Source of the DNA: Vandiemenella viatica
Lineage: Eukaryota > Arthropoda > Insecta > Orthoptera > Morabidae
Reading direction: 5' to 3'
Length of the DNA stretch: 64,000 bases
Assembly: GCA_031002005.1 (NCBI GenBank)
Contig: CM061919.1
Location: forward strand, 170,049,121-170,113,120
The translations under genes were made by a program, and so were the position numbers. The notes under the pieces were generated by a model that ran no database searches, was not told where the DNA came from, and saw only the letters and a list, made by a program, of their open reading frames with translations. Below are positions 10,741 through 22,294 of the stretch, in pieces; within the stretch, counting starts at the first letter, position 1; every line of letters starts with the position of its first letter.

Positions 10741-13660
10741 TCCATTAACTACCATGTTCGGGTTGTTGTCTAAACTTATTTAAGGGCCACTCTGCTAATA
10801 ACAAATATAAGATTTCCGAATCATTTTGTAAATTGTTGACATTACGACTTGCAATAATTCGGTGTCCCCAGCTATGATCAGGACTTACCTTTCAGAAAGT
10901 GTAGCACGGTGTGGCCGATCCTTAAGGCGTTCTGCCTAGATACTGGCTAGCGCGAAGTAGGAACGAGTTTAGACAGGAAAATACGACTGCTCAGTCAGAT
11001 GATAGTTTTGACGTATCCTTTAACAAAGCAAAGAGTGAAGATTGTCAAGTGCAGAACGATTACCCTCTGATCCTTCACCATACAGCGCTACATCTTGGTA
11101 ACAGGTCATCTGATTTTACCTTTCATACGTTCCTTTTTTTGCAATTTTCGTATATCTCTGTTCGAAGTTTATTTCCAGTGCTACTTTAACCTAGATAAGT
11201 GGTAAATTTCAAAACAGTTGTGACACCATCAGAAGATTAAGTTAAGATGGTAGACAGCTCAAAATATGTTGAAATATCTAGCAATTACTTCCGAAGTAGG
11301 GGAGGGTATTCGAATAAACGGTTTGTTTAAGGCTATTTTGCAGTAAATGACAGGAATTCGTGTGTGTTTATTGGTGGTGTTCTTTTGTTGAATATGAAGA
11401 GGAAGAAGGGAGAAGCTCAAACCAAGTATTATCATGCATAAAGTATCTATCCAAAGGACGAATCACCATTTACAATGCTTTATGTCCTCGTTACGTACGC
11501 ACTGGATTGAATCCAGGTTTATGGTACACAGTGTAGTATATATACATCACTCTCGGCCAACAACCGGACTCGAAATATACCGTTATTAACGACCCTCGTA
11601 TTCTACGGAAGATTAACTATCACCAAAAAAATTTTACCATTAACCTCAGCTTGCGAGTCAAGTATAATACATTTCAATAATCTGGCCATAAAGAGGATAA
11701 AAAACTGATACGGCAGAATTTAATTAATTAAAATGTAAGTTTTACGTATCCTCCACAAAAATTGCCATCCGCGGCCGGTAATAATTATTTCCAGCGGGTC
11801 CTGTGATTTTGGAAAGGCAATGTTGTTTTGAAGGTTGTATGAACTTATCAAAAATGTGAGCTACAATGGTAAACAAATGAAAATTATTCATATGAAACTG
11901 AAGAAACTCGATATATATTAAAAAAAAAATGTATTCTCTTGATAAAGGCAAAGGAGGCCCCTCAAGGTCGAGTAGGTGGAATAGGTGGATATAGAACTTC
12001 TCATGTCCATGATTGACTTCGGTAACAGGGAGGAAACTAAATGGTTCAATTGTTCTTTTCGTCCTCAAGCAGTTATCATCATCGGTAGTCATTGGGCAAG
12101 TGAGCTAAGTGAGTCTGGGGAGCTGTTTCGGACGTTCAGCTTCGAAGAGAAATCTTCAACTTTATCGGGGATAGAACCCAGATCGTTCGTACCGCAATCA
12201 ATGATTCTACAGACTGAGATACGTAACGTGCCTGTATTTTCTTACCTTTTTGAAAATAAAATACATGATATTATTCAACTGACCTCTGTTCTGTCTGTGT
12301 TCTATGGCTTGGCGAAGACGTTTATGTATAGAAATCTGATATTATATATGAAATGGTGCATTTGATTTATTATTTTGAAATGGTGCTTAGTTCCATATCT
12401 GCATTTATTCTGAGAGACATGAAAGATGAACCCTGGTACTATCTTCAAGCAGTAAGTGTACTTATCAAACAAGTACCTGAGTAATAGTGCTTTTACATCG
12501 TCCTCCCTGAACGCGAAGCAAGAGATAATGGTATACACGTTTCGTGATGGGCGTAGCGGCGCGGCGGTGGGAGTATAGTGAGTATACTCTGCATTCCAGC
12601 AGCTGGCTGGAAGGCAGTCGGGCAGCGACTCCAGCTGCCAGGTTCAAGGACCGACCACTGGAGAGAGAGAGGGAGACCACCAGAACTACAGGGTTCGCAG
12701 TTTTCATTTACCATACTCAATTATTACTCCTCAAAGCGAGTTCGTAAGTTCATCCAAAAAATGGGTTAAGAAACCTTACGACCGAACATGTACTCAGATC
12801 ACTCATGTCCCGTCTGCCTGAGGCCGCAGTTCCAGCTGGCTTTTAATTGACTGGGGTGCTTGAAAAACAGCGCGTCTGACTTGTTAGAATTTAGAAGTAC
12901 ATGCAGTGTCTGACCCCTACATAAGGATAACAGATGAAATGAAAATCCTTCATATTTAGCAACACTATCAGTCATCTTGGGCTGACAAGAGGTGCCTAAA
13001 GTAAAAAAAAAAAAAAAAAACAACACCGGTATAATTCACATCACAATATGAACAGTACGAAAAATCCAAAACAAAAACATTAAATTATTCGTACCGACCA
13101 CCAAATTAAATTAATGTTGTATAATGGTCGTCCGGCAAATAAATTCATATGGAGCATCAAAAAAAATTATTTCCAGTGCATGTATGTTGTTATTTGAAAG
13201 CACTACTTTTCAGTGTAGTATCCACCGACAGGACATTGGTTTAAAGAGGAACTGTGCCTTGTAATGCATCTACGAACACCTTATCTTAGTGGCGAGAACA
13301 TAATTTCCTATTGTATGATATGGTGACACTTATTTCAGATGCACTGAAATAATGAATCACCTGTTCCCTTGGACCATATGCATCTTGTGTGTGTTGTCAT
13401 TGCTTCATCACAGTTCTTTCCTTGGATCATATTGTACATAACCCCCTTCCGCAATATTGAAACAGTCATACCATCTTCTCCATGTTTTTCACAAAGCTGA
13501 TGATAAGCAGATTCATGTTTCTTGTATTGAATTGAAGAAACGTATCACTGACCGCATATCATGAAGGTTATCGATTTTTTTGTGCGTTATAAATGTCTAT
13601 TGTTTATTCGTATTTGCGCCCTCCGAAGGTATCAACAGATTCCGTACGCTTGAGCCTCAT
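10741..13660. other. Unassigned sequence with one GC-rich patch
   Basis: Mostly AT-rich and unrecognised. At 12540-12690 a GC-rich patch (GGCGTAGCGGCGCGGCGGTG) is open in four frames at once, which is what high GC does and not evidence of coding. Open frames at 11985-12365 have no recognisable domain. Confidence 0.4.
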
Positions 13661-13672
13661 TAACCCTATGGC

Positions 13673-13926
13673 GCCGGCCTTGGTAGCGTAGGGGCTAGAG
13701 TGCTAGGTCGCCGGTTCGAATCCGGCTGCGGGCGTGGATGTTAAGTGTTGTGTGTCTGTGTGAATGTCCTGTCCGTCCTGTGGTGTCTATACTTAATAGA
13801 TACAATATATAAAACACTGGATGACGACTGGACGACTGTTTCACTGGAAGCTGTAATAATCATTGGCTGGCTGTATGGCCTCAGCTCCCGAAAGCCATTT
13901 AAAAAAAAAAAAAAAAAAAAAAAAAA
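13673..13926 (+). mobile_element. SINE-B copy with target duplication
   Basis: A second tRNA-derived family. The head GCCGGCCTTGGTAGCG has an A-box-like stretch, and GGTTCGAATCC is the B-box. A body with TTAAGTGTTGTGTGTCTGTG follows, ending in a pure A run at 13901-13926. The 7-bp sequence CTATGGC flanks it (13666-13672 and 13929-13935), consistent with LINE-driven insertion. Confidence 0.85.
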
Positions 13927-14023
13927 CTCTATGGCATTAATTTTTATAAACACATCTTGTTTCCTGTATTTCACATTTGTGAGCACTGTTCTTACTCCTT
14001 CGTTTGATCAGCAAACTTTACCA

Positions 14024-14057
14024 TGTGTGTGTGTGTGTGTGTGTGTGCGTGCGTGTG
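14024..14057. repeat. (GT)n microsatellite
   Basis: About fifteen GT units grading into GCGTGCGTGTG, then a poly-A run. Confidence 0.95.
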
Positions 14058-14529
14058 GTTTAAAAAAAAAAAAAATCAGTAACGTTTTCCTAATTTTCCT
14101 TTACATGGTACACGTAGTGTAATCCTGTTGAACCACGAGTGTTTCTTGGATGTTATTGCCCTGTTATGCTGAAAACAGCCTCTTAAATTCAATGGCTATT
14201 AAAAGAACATAAAAAATATCTAATTATCATTTTATTTTCATTATGTAACATGTTTTCGACATTCTGGAGTTTCCATCGTATAAAGCTCAAATAGATTACC
14301 ATTCAGCAGTTGTTGAGTCCAACTCACCATATGCGTTCGCAAACAAAATCTTTTCTTTCTCAATTATTCCACTATTACAGTATCAATAATAATTTATTGT
14401 TGCAATTTCCAGTCAGATTTTCTCCTCAAAAATCTATCAACATTCAGCATAGAGCTTCAACGTATAACGATACTTGAGGTCTGAAGTCGAACGGTTTCTA
14501 GAAAACTACTGTGCGGTCTAGTAACACAA

Positions 14530-14773
14530 TTGATTTTTTTTTTGCCTACAGCCTTGTCGACTGCGAGGTTTTAGAGGCGGGAAAGGGCTGGGGAAAACAA
14601 AGAACGGTAAGAAATTCGACCATGGCCTTTTGAAGGAGCCATCAAGGCATTCGTCTCGAGTGATTTCGGGAAACCATGAAACACAGTAATCGGATGGTTG
14701 GACCGGAATTCGAACCCGCGTCCTTCCGAATGCGAGGTCAGAGCGTTATCGCTTACCCACCACGCTCGGTTTC
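14530..14773 (-). mobile_element. SINE-A copy, near full length
   Basis: Minus-strand copy with its tail preceded by a T-run (the A-tail complement). The core reads GACCATGGCCTTTTGAAGGA and the head ends at ACCCACCACGCTCGGT, the reverse complement of the ACCGAGCGTGGTGGGT start. Confidence 0.9.
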
Positions 14774-14774
14774 A

Positions 14775-16610
14775 TAATTCACACAACTAGAAACGCTAAC
14801 ATAAGCAAACACCACGCAGTGAAGTCTTATTTTTGATGACCTATTCGAGAAAATGTGTAACAGTAAGCTCTAAGTACAGCTCTCCAATATATCCTCTAAT
14901 CAGCCCTGCTACTCTCCACCCACAGAAATGAGGAACAGCTATGGCGACACAAAACACACTCTGGTTAGGAAATCGGATGGTTTGGTAGGCCGATCCGAAA
15001 TCCAATGGTCGTTGTTGAGAATCGCTTCCTGGTTACGGCTTCCAAGCTATTTTCCTTAAAGATGTAGAATATTTCTGAGACAGTTTTTTTCACGAATGTG
15101 GATATTTCTTTAACAAACCCATGTGACAACCGATTCCAAGACAATAGAACGACAATCTCTTCCCTTTCCGTAGGTCGCTTTTGATGGTCCCACTAATGGC
15201 AGTGAAAAATAATTCTAATAAAATTCTACTTGTTTATTGCATCCTCCTTTAAGTCCTAGATTGGAATAAGTCGCCATAAAATTAGATGTTTCAAACCTTT
15301 GATTTATGTAAAAATGTAAAATTTGTTTTACAAAAAGTAAGTGCACAGTAAGCTGACCTGTTGAATTGTGTTGTTCGACCCTGGCGCTCGGAAGGACCGG
15401 ATTTTTTCGGTTCCAGTTTCAGCGTTTAGGTTTTGATTTTCCATCGATCCCCAAAATAACTCCAGCTGAACGGCTGCACGATTCGCTTCAAAAAGCCCAT
15501 CGGAGTTTTCCGTAGCGTTCCTTCCGAACAATCCTTCCACGGTTCTAATGCCCTGTTTGTTTACAAGCCGTGTAGATCCAGAGAAGAAAGAACCGATCAG
15601 ATCAAAGACCTATTGATATTTTGGCATTTAATATAATTGAAAAGTGTAATCTGGTTGCTCAGAGCTAAGGTGCATTGATTTTCGCTTATCATTTCACCCC
15701 TTCACTACAGAAAGATTTATTAGACTCTTAACTTCACCTTCGCCTCTGGCAAAGCTTACTTTCTATGTGACGATTATACAGTGAACGCTCCGTGGCTCCC
15801 AATTCACGTTAAAGTAAAGAATTGGAGGTGCTACCTCTTAAAATCGTTCTCCCAGTATGCCTCCTGACAGGTGTAGCATGTCAAGATCCGAAAGTATGAA
15901 ATGAATCTAATTTATATTTTTTAGATAAAATACTCATCATATGTCGCACATTTGATATTTTTCAAAAATAAGTAAATAAAATTATGCCGCAGAATAATAA
16001 TAATAAAAGATCATCTCTGCTAAATAAAATTTTGGACCTTTTATAATAAATACCTACTTTCAGTCTTGTTGATATAATCTGCAATACGTTGTAAGGATCC
16101 CAGCTTAGATACAACTAAAAATAATAAAAACCACAGACTACCGATGTAACTGGTAACCATTAGAAAAAGAAATGTAAGATGCAAACTACAAGTGTAAATG
16201 TTAAGTTCGAAATAGCTCTTTCCGCGAACTTTGCAGAAATTTTGTTTCATTCCTTATTATTTTAACTAGTGAGTTTTATTATTCCTTGCCAGAACCTTTA
16301 TTTTCTCTTACTATTCTTTGGACGTAATACTATAGTTGACTGCAATGTGTCGAGTACCATAGCCTGCGGACAACAACGCCGTTAACGTAACAGAATTTAA
16401 ACACACAAATCCCGGGGCTTAATCGATTACTACACGAGCATCTAATAATCTATTGACCAGTTTCACCGCTAGGTTTGCTTGCATAGTGTTTTATTGCAGT
16501 AGCAGTCATCAATGTCGATAAAAGACTAAGCTTAGTCATTGTATCATCGAGTTAGTAACGCTTACGTCACATTCCTGGACTTAGCTGGCGGCTACAATGA
16601 CCATAGATGT
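14775..16610. other. Unassigned sequence
   Basis: AT-rich sequence with no recognised gene or repeat family. Confidence 0.45.
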
Positions 16611-16618
16611 TTCTGCCC

Positions 16619-17000
16619 ACTCATCTACATATATACTCTGCAATTCACAAAATTGTGGGTGGCAGAGGGCTCTCAGCACCAAAGCTAATCTCTTTGCTGT
16701 GCATTCCAATCCCTAATGGTACGAGGGAAAAAAGAATTCATATCAGAATCAGTCCGGCACCTTATTTCTCTAATTTTATCTTTCCTGTCCTTCCGACTCA
16801 AATAGGTTGGTGGAAGAAGTATTTCGCTACACTCAAAAGTGAAAGTGGGAGTACGCATGTTTACCAATAAGTTTAAACGAAACGTGTGTCGTCTATCTAC
16901 CAGAGACTCCCAACCTAGTCTACTAATCAGTTCTGTGACGCTTTCATAAGGACTGTAGCAAGCGGTCACGAATCGAGCGGCTCTTCTCGAGGTTATGCAC
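16619..17000 (-). mobile_element. LINE-B 3' fragment
   Basis: The minus-strand frame encodes RAARFVTACYSPYESVTELISRLGWESL...RKDRKDKIREIRCRTDS, the C-terminus of the same LINE family found at 43.5-44.6 kb. The 3' end carries TGGGTGGCAGAGGGC and abuts short ATCTACAT repeats. It is strongly 5'-truncated near 17000. Confidence 0.88.
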
Positions 17001-17244
17001 GTCAATAACAGTCCTATTTAAACATCCCAGAGGAAATAAAATTTCCAAAACACTGAAGGAGAAGTATATATTGTATTCAAATTAACATATTAATTATCAT
17101 AAAAGATTATGAATATTATTTAATGAGTTTGCCAATTTAATATAACTGCAGAATAAATGTCCTATAATAATCACGTATTATAAAATATTTTACTGTTTTC
17201 GCAACCGTCATTCTGTTTTAAATATCTTCACGAGATTTATTAGC

Positions 17245-17365
17245 CTTTTGCTGAATGTGCAGCAGACTCAGCAGGGGTCTGATCCCCTGAAGACGAACGA
17301 AAGCTTGATCGAAACGTCGGGAAAAAGGAGGAGCTTTTGTGACGCAGTGTAGATCTCGTGATTTA
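17245..17365 (+). other. Penelope-like repeat motif, possible ribozyme relic
   Basis: Contains CCTGAAGACGAACGAAAGC followed by TTGATCGAAACGTCGGG. The pairing of CTGAAGA with CGAAACGTCGG is a recurrent signature of repeats related to Penelope-like elements, some of which carry hammerhead ribozymes (CUGANGA...GAAA). The helices cannot be confirmed by eye, so this is a pointer only. Confidence 0.35.
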
Positions 17366-17461
17366 CAACAGTATATTAATTGTTAGTTACTTTTTATTGA
17401 TTTATATTTGTTCGGTGTAGATGTTTTCTTTAAATTCCTGGCACATAGATATGTAAGATAA

Positions 17462-17722
17462 ACTTAACTTAGTCCACAACCCGAAGGTTGGTTGGATCCT
17501 CCCGAAGGAGGCATACTAAGCCATTGTGTCACAGGTAGGACGGCCAGTTCCTTTCCTCTGGGAAGTTTAACGTGGAATCCGAACCACGGAGCGTCCTGGC
17601 ATAGCTCATATGATTAAACACAACTCTCAAAATTCCTGCGCATGCCGGGATTCGTGCCCGGGGCAGGAACAGCGAATGTTTTGAAAGCAAGCGCCTTAGC
17701 CACTGAGCTACCAGAACGCTCT
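17462..17722 (-). mobile_element. SINE-C copy with 13-bp target duplication
   Basis: Minus-strand tRNA-derived element. Reverse-complemented, its head reads GAGCGTTCTGGTAGCTCAGT, then GGCTAAGGCGCTTGC, then the B-box-like GGGCACGAATCCCGG. Its body carries CTTCGGGAGGATCCAACCAA. It is flanked by identical ATATGTAAGATAA (17449-17461 and 17723-17735), so its limits are exact. No poly-A tail is present, and it ends AAGTTAAGT. Confidence 0.88.
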
Positions 17723-18129
17723 ATATGTAAGATAACATATTTAATTTTTGAGCAGCAATGTAGGCGGATGTTTAGATTAGATTGAAATTTAGCTTGCGTC
17801 AGAATGAAGACTAGCATTTGATGATACAGTAAAACACATGAATAATTTAAGTTGTTCTTAAAAAATAATTTGTTTTCACGACCACCATGTTACTGAAAAC
17901 ATTACTTCATACGGATGGAAGTAGTTCCCCAATGATCGAAACCTATGTGGCCTAGACCACGTTTAAAACTATTATTATGCGGCATAACATAAGTTGTTAA
18001 GATTTATTTTTGATTTCACTGATGCCATATTACTGAGATCATGTTTCAGTTTGTGGTTAAGTTGAAATGAAACTGGACCATGATGGCAACCGAAACTTTT
18101 TGCTACAGCCTAAGGCACGAGAAATTGCA

Positions 18130-18335
18130 CCGAGCGTGGTGGTGTAACGGTTAGCGTTCTGGCCTCGCATTCGGGAGGACGCCGGTTCAAATCCCCGTCC
18201 GGGCATCCAGATTTGGGTTTCCCAAATCACTCCAGGCAGATGCCGGGATGCTTCCTTCAAAAGGCCATGGCCGAATTCCTTCCCATTCCTTGCCCCCATC
18301 CTTTCCCGTCTCTAAAGACCTCGCTGTCAGGAGAC

Positions 18336-18373
<38 letters not shown>
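18130..18373 (+). mobile_element. SINE-A copy, complete and young
   Basis: The complete copy runs from CCGAGCGTGGTGGTGTAACG through the GGTTCAAATCCCC B-box to GACGTT and a pure A tail of about 35 nt. It is flanked by a perfect 14-bp duplication, CACGAGAAATTGCA (18116-18129 and 18374-18387). It serves as the reference copy here for family limits and orientation. Confidence 0.95.
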
Positions 18374-18374
<1 letters not shown>

Positions 18375-18439
18375 ACGAGAAATTGCATTGAGCGTTATTT
18401 TATAACAATTCCGTTTAGTTAAAGTAACTGCAAACAAGA

Positions 18440-19330
18440 GACTTGCAGAACACTCCGTTGAACCCGTCAATTTAATAGTTTATTAAGTAAACTTTCAAAC
18501 ATTAACCTTGCCAAACAACAGCGGTGGATTGAATGTTATTAATACCAACATCAAATTCAAAGCTCTATTTCTGCAAGCGATAAACAAAATTATGATGGCA
18601 AAAGGACAGTCTCACATCTCAACTAGTAAAAACATACAAACCCGCAAGTACAGAAGTCCTATCCGAATCAACCACATCCATAAAAACTTCCAACATATCA
18701 GGGATTATTTTCAAGAAATTAGTTATATAACAGCAGCTCAACTTCAAAAAAAAACCACAAACAACAAAAGAGTTCTACAAAATCTTAGCAAATAAAGGTC
18801 ACAGCAACAAGATAGTAACAAAATATGCAGATACTAATTGTGGGAGCGTATGGTCAAATATTTTTAACAATATCTTGACTTTAGACTTACAAGATCTTTG
18901 GTAGAATGTGCTTGATGAGACAATAGCAACAAACGAAAAATTATTCTGAATACAATTCAAAGCAACCGACAGGTGTGAATTTTGCGGAAATATCAACCCT
19001 CTTCTGTATCGTTTTCACTGTAGTGATGCATACCAAATATGAATGTGGACAAAGCATGCCATAGCAGGTCTTTTACAAGTATCATCGTTGAATATAGCCA
19101 TCATCTTATTAGTACGTCCAGACATCAAGACAGCCCCACGGGAAAAATACAACTCGTGCATTTGGATACTAGGACAAACAATGTTCTACATCTTACAGAA
19201 CAAGGCGAAAATTTAGAAGATTACTTGTACACAATGAAAATCAAGATGCGGACCATGAAAAAATCTACAAAATAAAAAGAAAAGTATGGAGTCTGTTTGG
19301 AAAATACCATCAGTTCACCAAGTAGCACGA
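18440..19330 (+). pseudogene. LINE C-terminal relic with zinc-binding zf-RVT-like motif
   Basis: Plus-strand frames read PNNSGGLNVINTNIKFKALFLQAINKI, the 'GGLGl.n' region after the reverse transcriptase. NCGSVWSNIFN follows, and then a CEFCGNINPLLYRFHCSDAY motif, a C-x2-C...H-x-C pattern like the zf-RVT region of some LINEs. Frameshifts and stops separate the pieces. The catalytic reverse-transcriptase core is not present. This family differs from LINE-A, LINE-B and the RTE-like copies. Confidence 0.7.
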
Positions 19331-20782
19331 TGACCAATTATAAAATCATTTCCATAGTTGTGATCAAGGTTGAGAATGCTAGTTCAGTATCTTATAGTAG
19401 TTATATTTGTAATAAATAACACTTAATTTCATGTAATGTAAGTGTAACACTTTTATTAATTAAAAAATTAATATATTATTACTGTTAATAATAAACGCGG
19501 CAGTTAAGATCTAAACCACTTGAATAAGTTTGGTTATCTACTGTAGTGTAGTATATTATCTTGTAAGGGGGATTATTTGGTTGTTATTAGTAGTAGTGCA
19601 GTAGCTACAGTGAGCACAGCACGCCAGCACAGTGCTCCGCGCCAGCCGGCTGAGATTTGATTAGGCAGAGTGCAGTCCCCAGCCACAGCGGTCTCGCTGG
19701 CGCGTCCTTGGCCCTACCCGCGACCCCGCCACGGTCACTGAACTCGGCGCGACGGGGCATCGAACACGGGACGGCACACACACCAACTGCTGTCACGACG
19801 TAACCCTGCAACAATTCTTCGTTATGCCTTCTCTTCTAATGGTCTTTTCTCTAAATCATGTGTTCTACCAGCCGCCACAGAACCAATCATTTCACTACAT
19901 AAATAAATCTGTAGAATTTCTTTGTTCGCGCAGAAACTACCCCACCAATTTGGATGGCATTTTGCAGTTTGAAAGCCTAGGTTCTAACTTAAAAAATGTG
20001 GCATGTTTCATGACTCTACCGGAACGGTGGATGGAGTAATAAATGATAATCAGTTCGTAAACTGAACGAATAGGGAAAGCCCATTAATTACGTGGGGTAA
20101 AATAGGGAGAGGAGGCCCGGCAAAATCTCACCAAATCTCATTTAAAGGAAAGGGGAGATCAAGTTTTTATATCATTTTTCCCTCTTATTTCACAGAAAAA
20201 ATGTAGTAGGCCTACATAAAAGACGTTAGTATCAACGCTTATGTATTTAGTAGCATGAAGCAAAATACATGAAGTTATCAAATAAATTTAATAATTTAAA
20301 AATTAAAAGTATAATGTAAATCTTACGTGAGGTGGGAAGCACAACATCTTTCCAAATTTCACCAAGGGGGAGGAGGGTCTAATTTTAAGAAAAGTACCTC
20401 ACGTCCCCAAAGACGCCAAAGATCAGACTGCATTGAAGGTAAACACTACACTCTTTTGATTAGTACTGTTGCCTACTACTCTTTGGCTATTTAGTAACAT
20501 GGCACTCTTGAAGGAAATTAAATTAATAATAAATAAATTCATCGTGTCTTATACTTCAAGTAATTGTGTGATTTTTTCTTTTCTTTACATCTACGTAAAG
20601 CTGCCGAGAAGTGCTAGTTATACAACATGTAAACAGAACACATTCGGGATAAATATCGTAATTTTTCTTAAACCAAAAAACTAAATCCAATAATAAAATT
20701 TCTACCATGAAAATAAACAGGGAAATATCACTAGAAGATATACATCGCAACTTATGTACAAGAGTATTGCACTAAAAACAAT
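19331..20782. other. Unassigned sequence with a CpG-rich patch at 19610-19805
   Basis: The patch is GC- and CpG-rich and contains an anticodon-stem-like arrangement near GGCATCGAACACGGGAC, so it may be an old tRNA-derived repeat or a regulatory CpG cluster. A 69-codon minus-strand open frame there shows no domain. The remainder is AT-rich and unrecognised. Confidence 0.4.
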
Positions 20783-21035
20783 TTAATCCAGAACCCAAAG
20801 ATTGGTGTAAGCCATTGTATCGGAGATCAGATGGCTAGTTCCTTTCCTCCTATAGTTACAGTTTGAAGTGAAATTTTGATCACGGATCGATCTCACTGCG
20901 TTCCGCAAAAACAAAGCACTCAGAAATAAGGATCAGGTTAAGGGGCTGTGCAATTTCTGTCCTTAACCGCGAATCGAAACGTGGCCTATCAGTTTTCAAG
21001 GCATGCACTGTAGCACTGAACTTCGGGACACCAGT
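20783..21035 (-). mobile_element. SINE-C copy, degenerate
   Basis: Shares with the 17.5-kb copy the order CAGAACCCAAAGATTGGT, TAAGCCATTGTATC, GGCTAGTTCCTTTCCTCC and GGATCGATCTCACTGCGTTC. A worn tRNA-like head sits at the right end (AACCGCGAATCGAAACGTGG). Confidence 0.65.
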
Positions 21036-21476
21036 TAATTCATCATTATGGTAAGTAAAGAAGATTATAATACTAGACGGAATATGATATAACTAACAAA
21101 TTAATTAATAGGAGAAATAAATGTTTAAATGGATAAATATAAAATTAAAACAACAGCTTGTAAAAGAGAAACTAAAATGGAATTATGGCATCGAAATCCG
21201 ACAAGACGTAAAGAAAATGACTCAGTAACCACGCGAATTTTCGTGAAAATGGAACATCAATATTCTACTTGTTGCTTTAACGAAATATTTCTCGTACACC
21301 GAGGGGTACTTTTCGTATAGCAAATAATGAAAACATTTTGTCAGTCATTTTAAATCAAGGAACAGAGATTAACAAACTTGGAATGCAATGGTCTCGCAGC
21401 AGTATCGGCTGTCCCTCAGAATAGCACTTACGCTAATATATTGTGATATTGGTCCGTTCTTCAATTACATTAACCG

Positions 21477-21700
21477 AGCGTGGTGGGTGAGCGAGTTGTT
21501 AACGCACTGGCCTCACACTCGAGAGGTCGCCGGTTCGAATCCCCGTCCGAGCATCCAGATATGGGTTTCCCCAAATAACTCCAGGTGAATGCCGGAATGC
21601 TTCCTTAAAAAGGCCATGGTCAAATTCCTTCCCATTCCTTGTCCCCATTCCCATACCACCTCTAATTACCTCGACGTCGACAAGGCGTAAAGCCATAAGT
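21477..21700 (+). mobile_element. SINE-A copy, near full length
   Basis: Starts CCGAGCGTGGTGGGTGAGCG and has the B-box GGTTCGAATCCCC, the body GAATGCCGGAATGCTTCC and the tail CCTCGACGTCGACAAGGCGT. The A-rich tail is short and interrupted, and I see no clear target duplication. Confidence 0.92.
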
Positions 21701-22154
21701 AAAATAAAAATCATTTCCATTTATCACTGGTTAATTGCCGATATTGCATTGTGCAACAAGAACTGGAGTCGCATTAATGAAGACCTTTTATAGTACAGAT
21801 CAAGTACAAAGTATCCATAACATCATTATGGTTCCATTCTACCTAAGCATCAGGTAGAACTTCTACAAAGAATGTTACAAACTGTACCTTTTTAATATCG
21901 ATGGTCCGCACTAAGCTATGAACATGAATCTAGCTGTATGTCTTTCCGCTCACAACGCTGGTGATCGAGCCAAAAAATTAGGTTTTTTTGTAGTCCCATG
22001 CCGCGGTTTGTTATTTCCATTTTGGGAGACCTCATGTTCTATTCACGATCTGCAATCTAGATTTTGATTTTCAATGCTTCCTCAAAAATCCTCAAGGTGA
22101 ATGCCAGGCTCCAATTTGTTTACGTTGCAACTGCTGTATCAGAATTTCACTATG

Positions 22155-22294
22155 ATATTGTGGACACTACAGTGAGGACAACACAAGACGAACACAACAC
22201 TTATTAAAACCACCCATGCCTGAGGCCGGACTCGAACCGGCGGCCCTTGCACTGCTAAGCCCGCGCGCTAGCCACTACACTGCCAGGACCGGCC
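22155..22294 (-). mobile_element. SINE-B copy
   Basis: Minus-strand copy whose head reads (reverse complement) GGCCGGTCCTGGCAGTGTAG. GGTTCGAGTCCGGCC is the B-box and TTAATAAGTGTTGTGTTCGT the body, matching the 13.7-kb copy. The tail is truncated. Confidence 0.82.

Noticed and set aside
11985..12365. 126-codon plus-strand open frame
   Set aside because: Ends in AT-rich sequence with no motif; the length is within chance for this many frames.
13020..13600. Possible transposase-related sequence
   Set aside because: Some phrases look transposon-like on the minus strand, but I could not place any motif in a named family.
13673..13745. Possible tRNA gene
   Set aside because: Has A- and B-box-like sequence, but lacks a foldable acceptor stem by eye and is followed by a SINE body, A tail and target duplication. 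The same reasoning applies to the heads at 17.7, 18.1, 21.5 and 22.3 kb.
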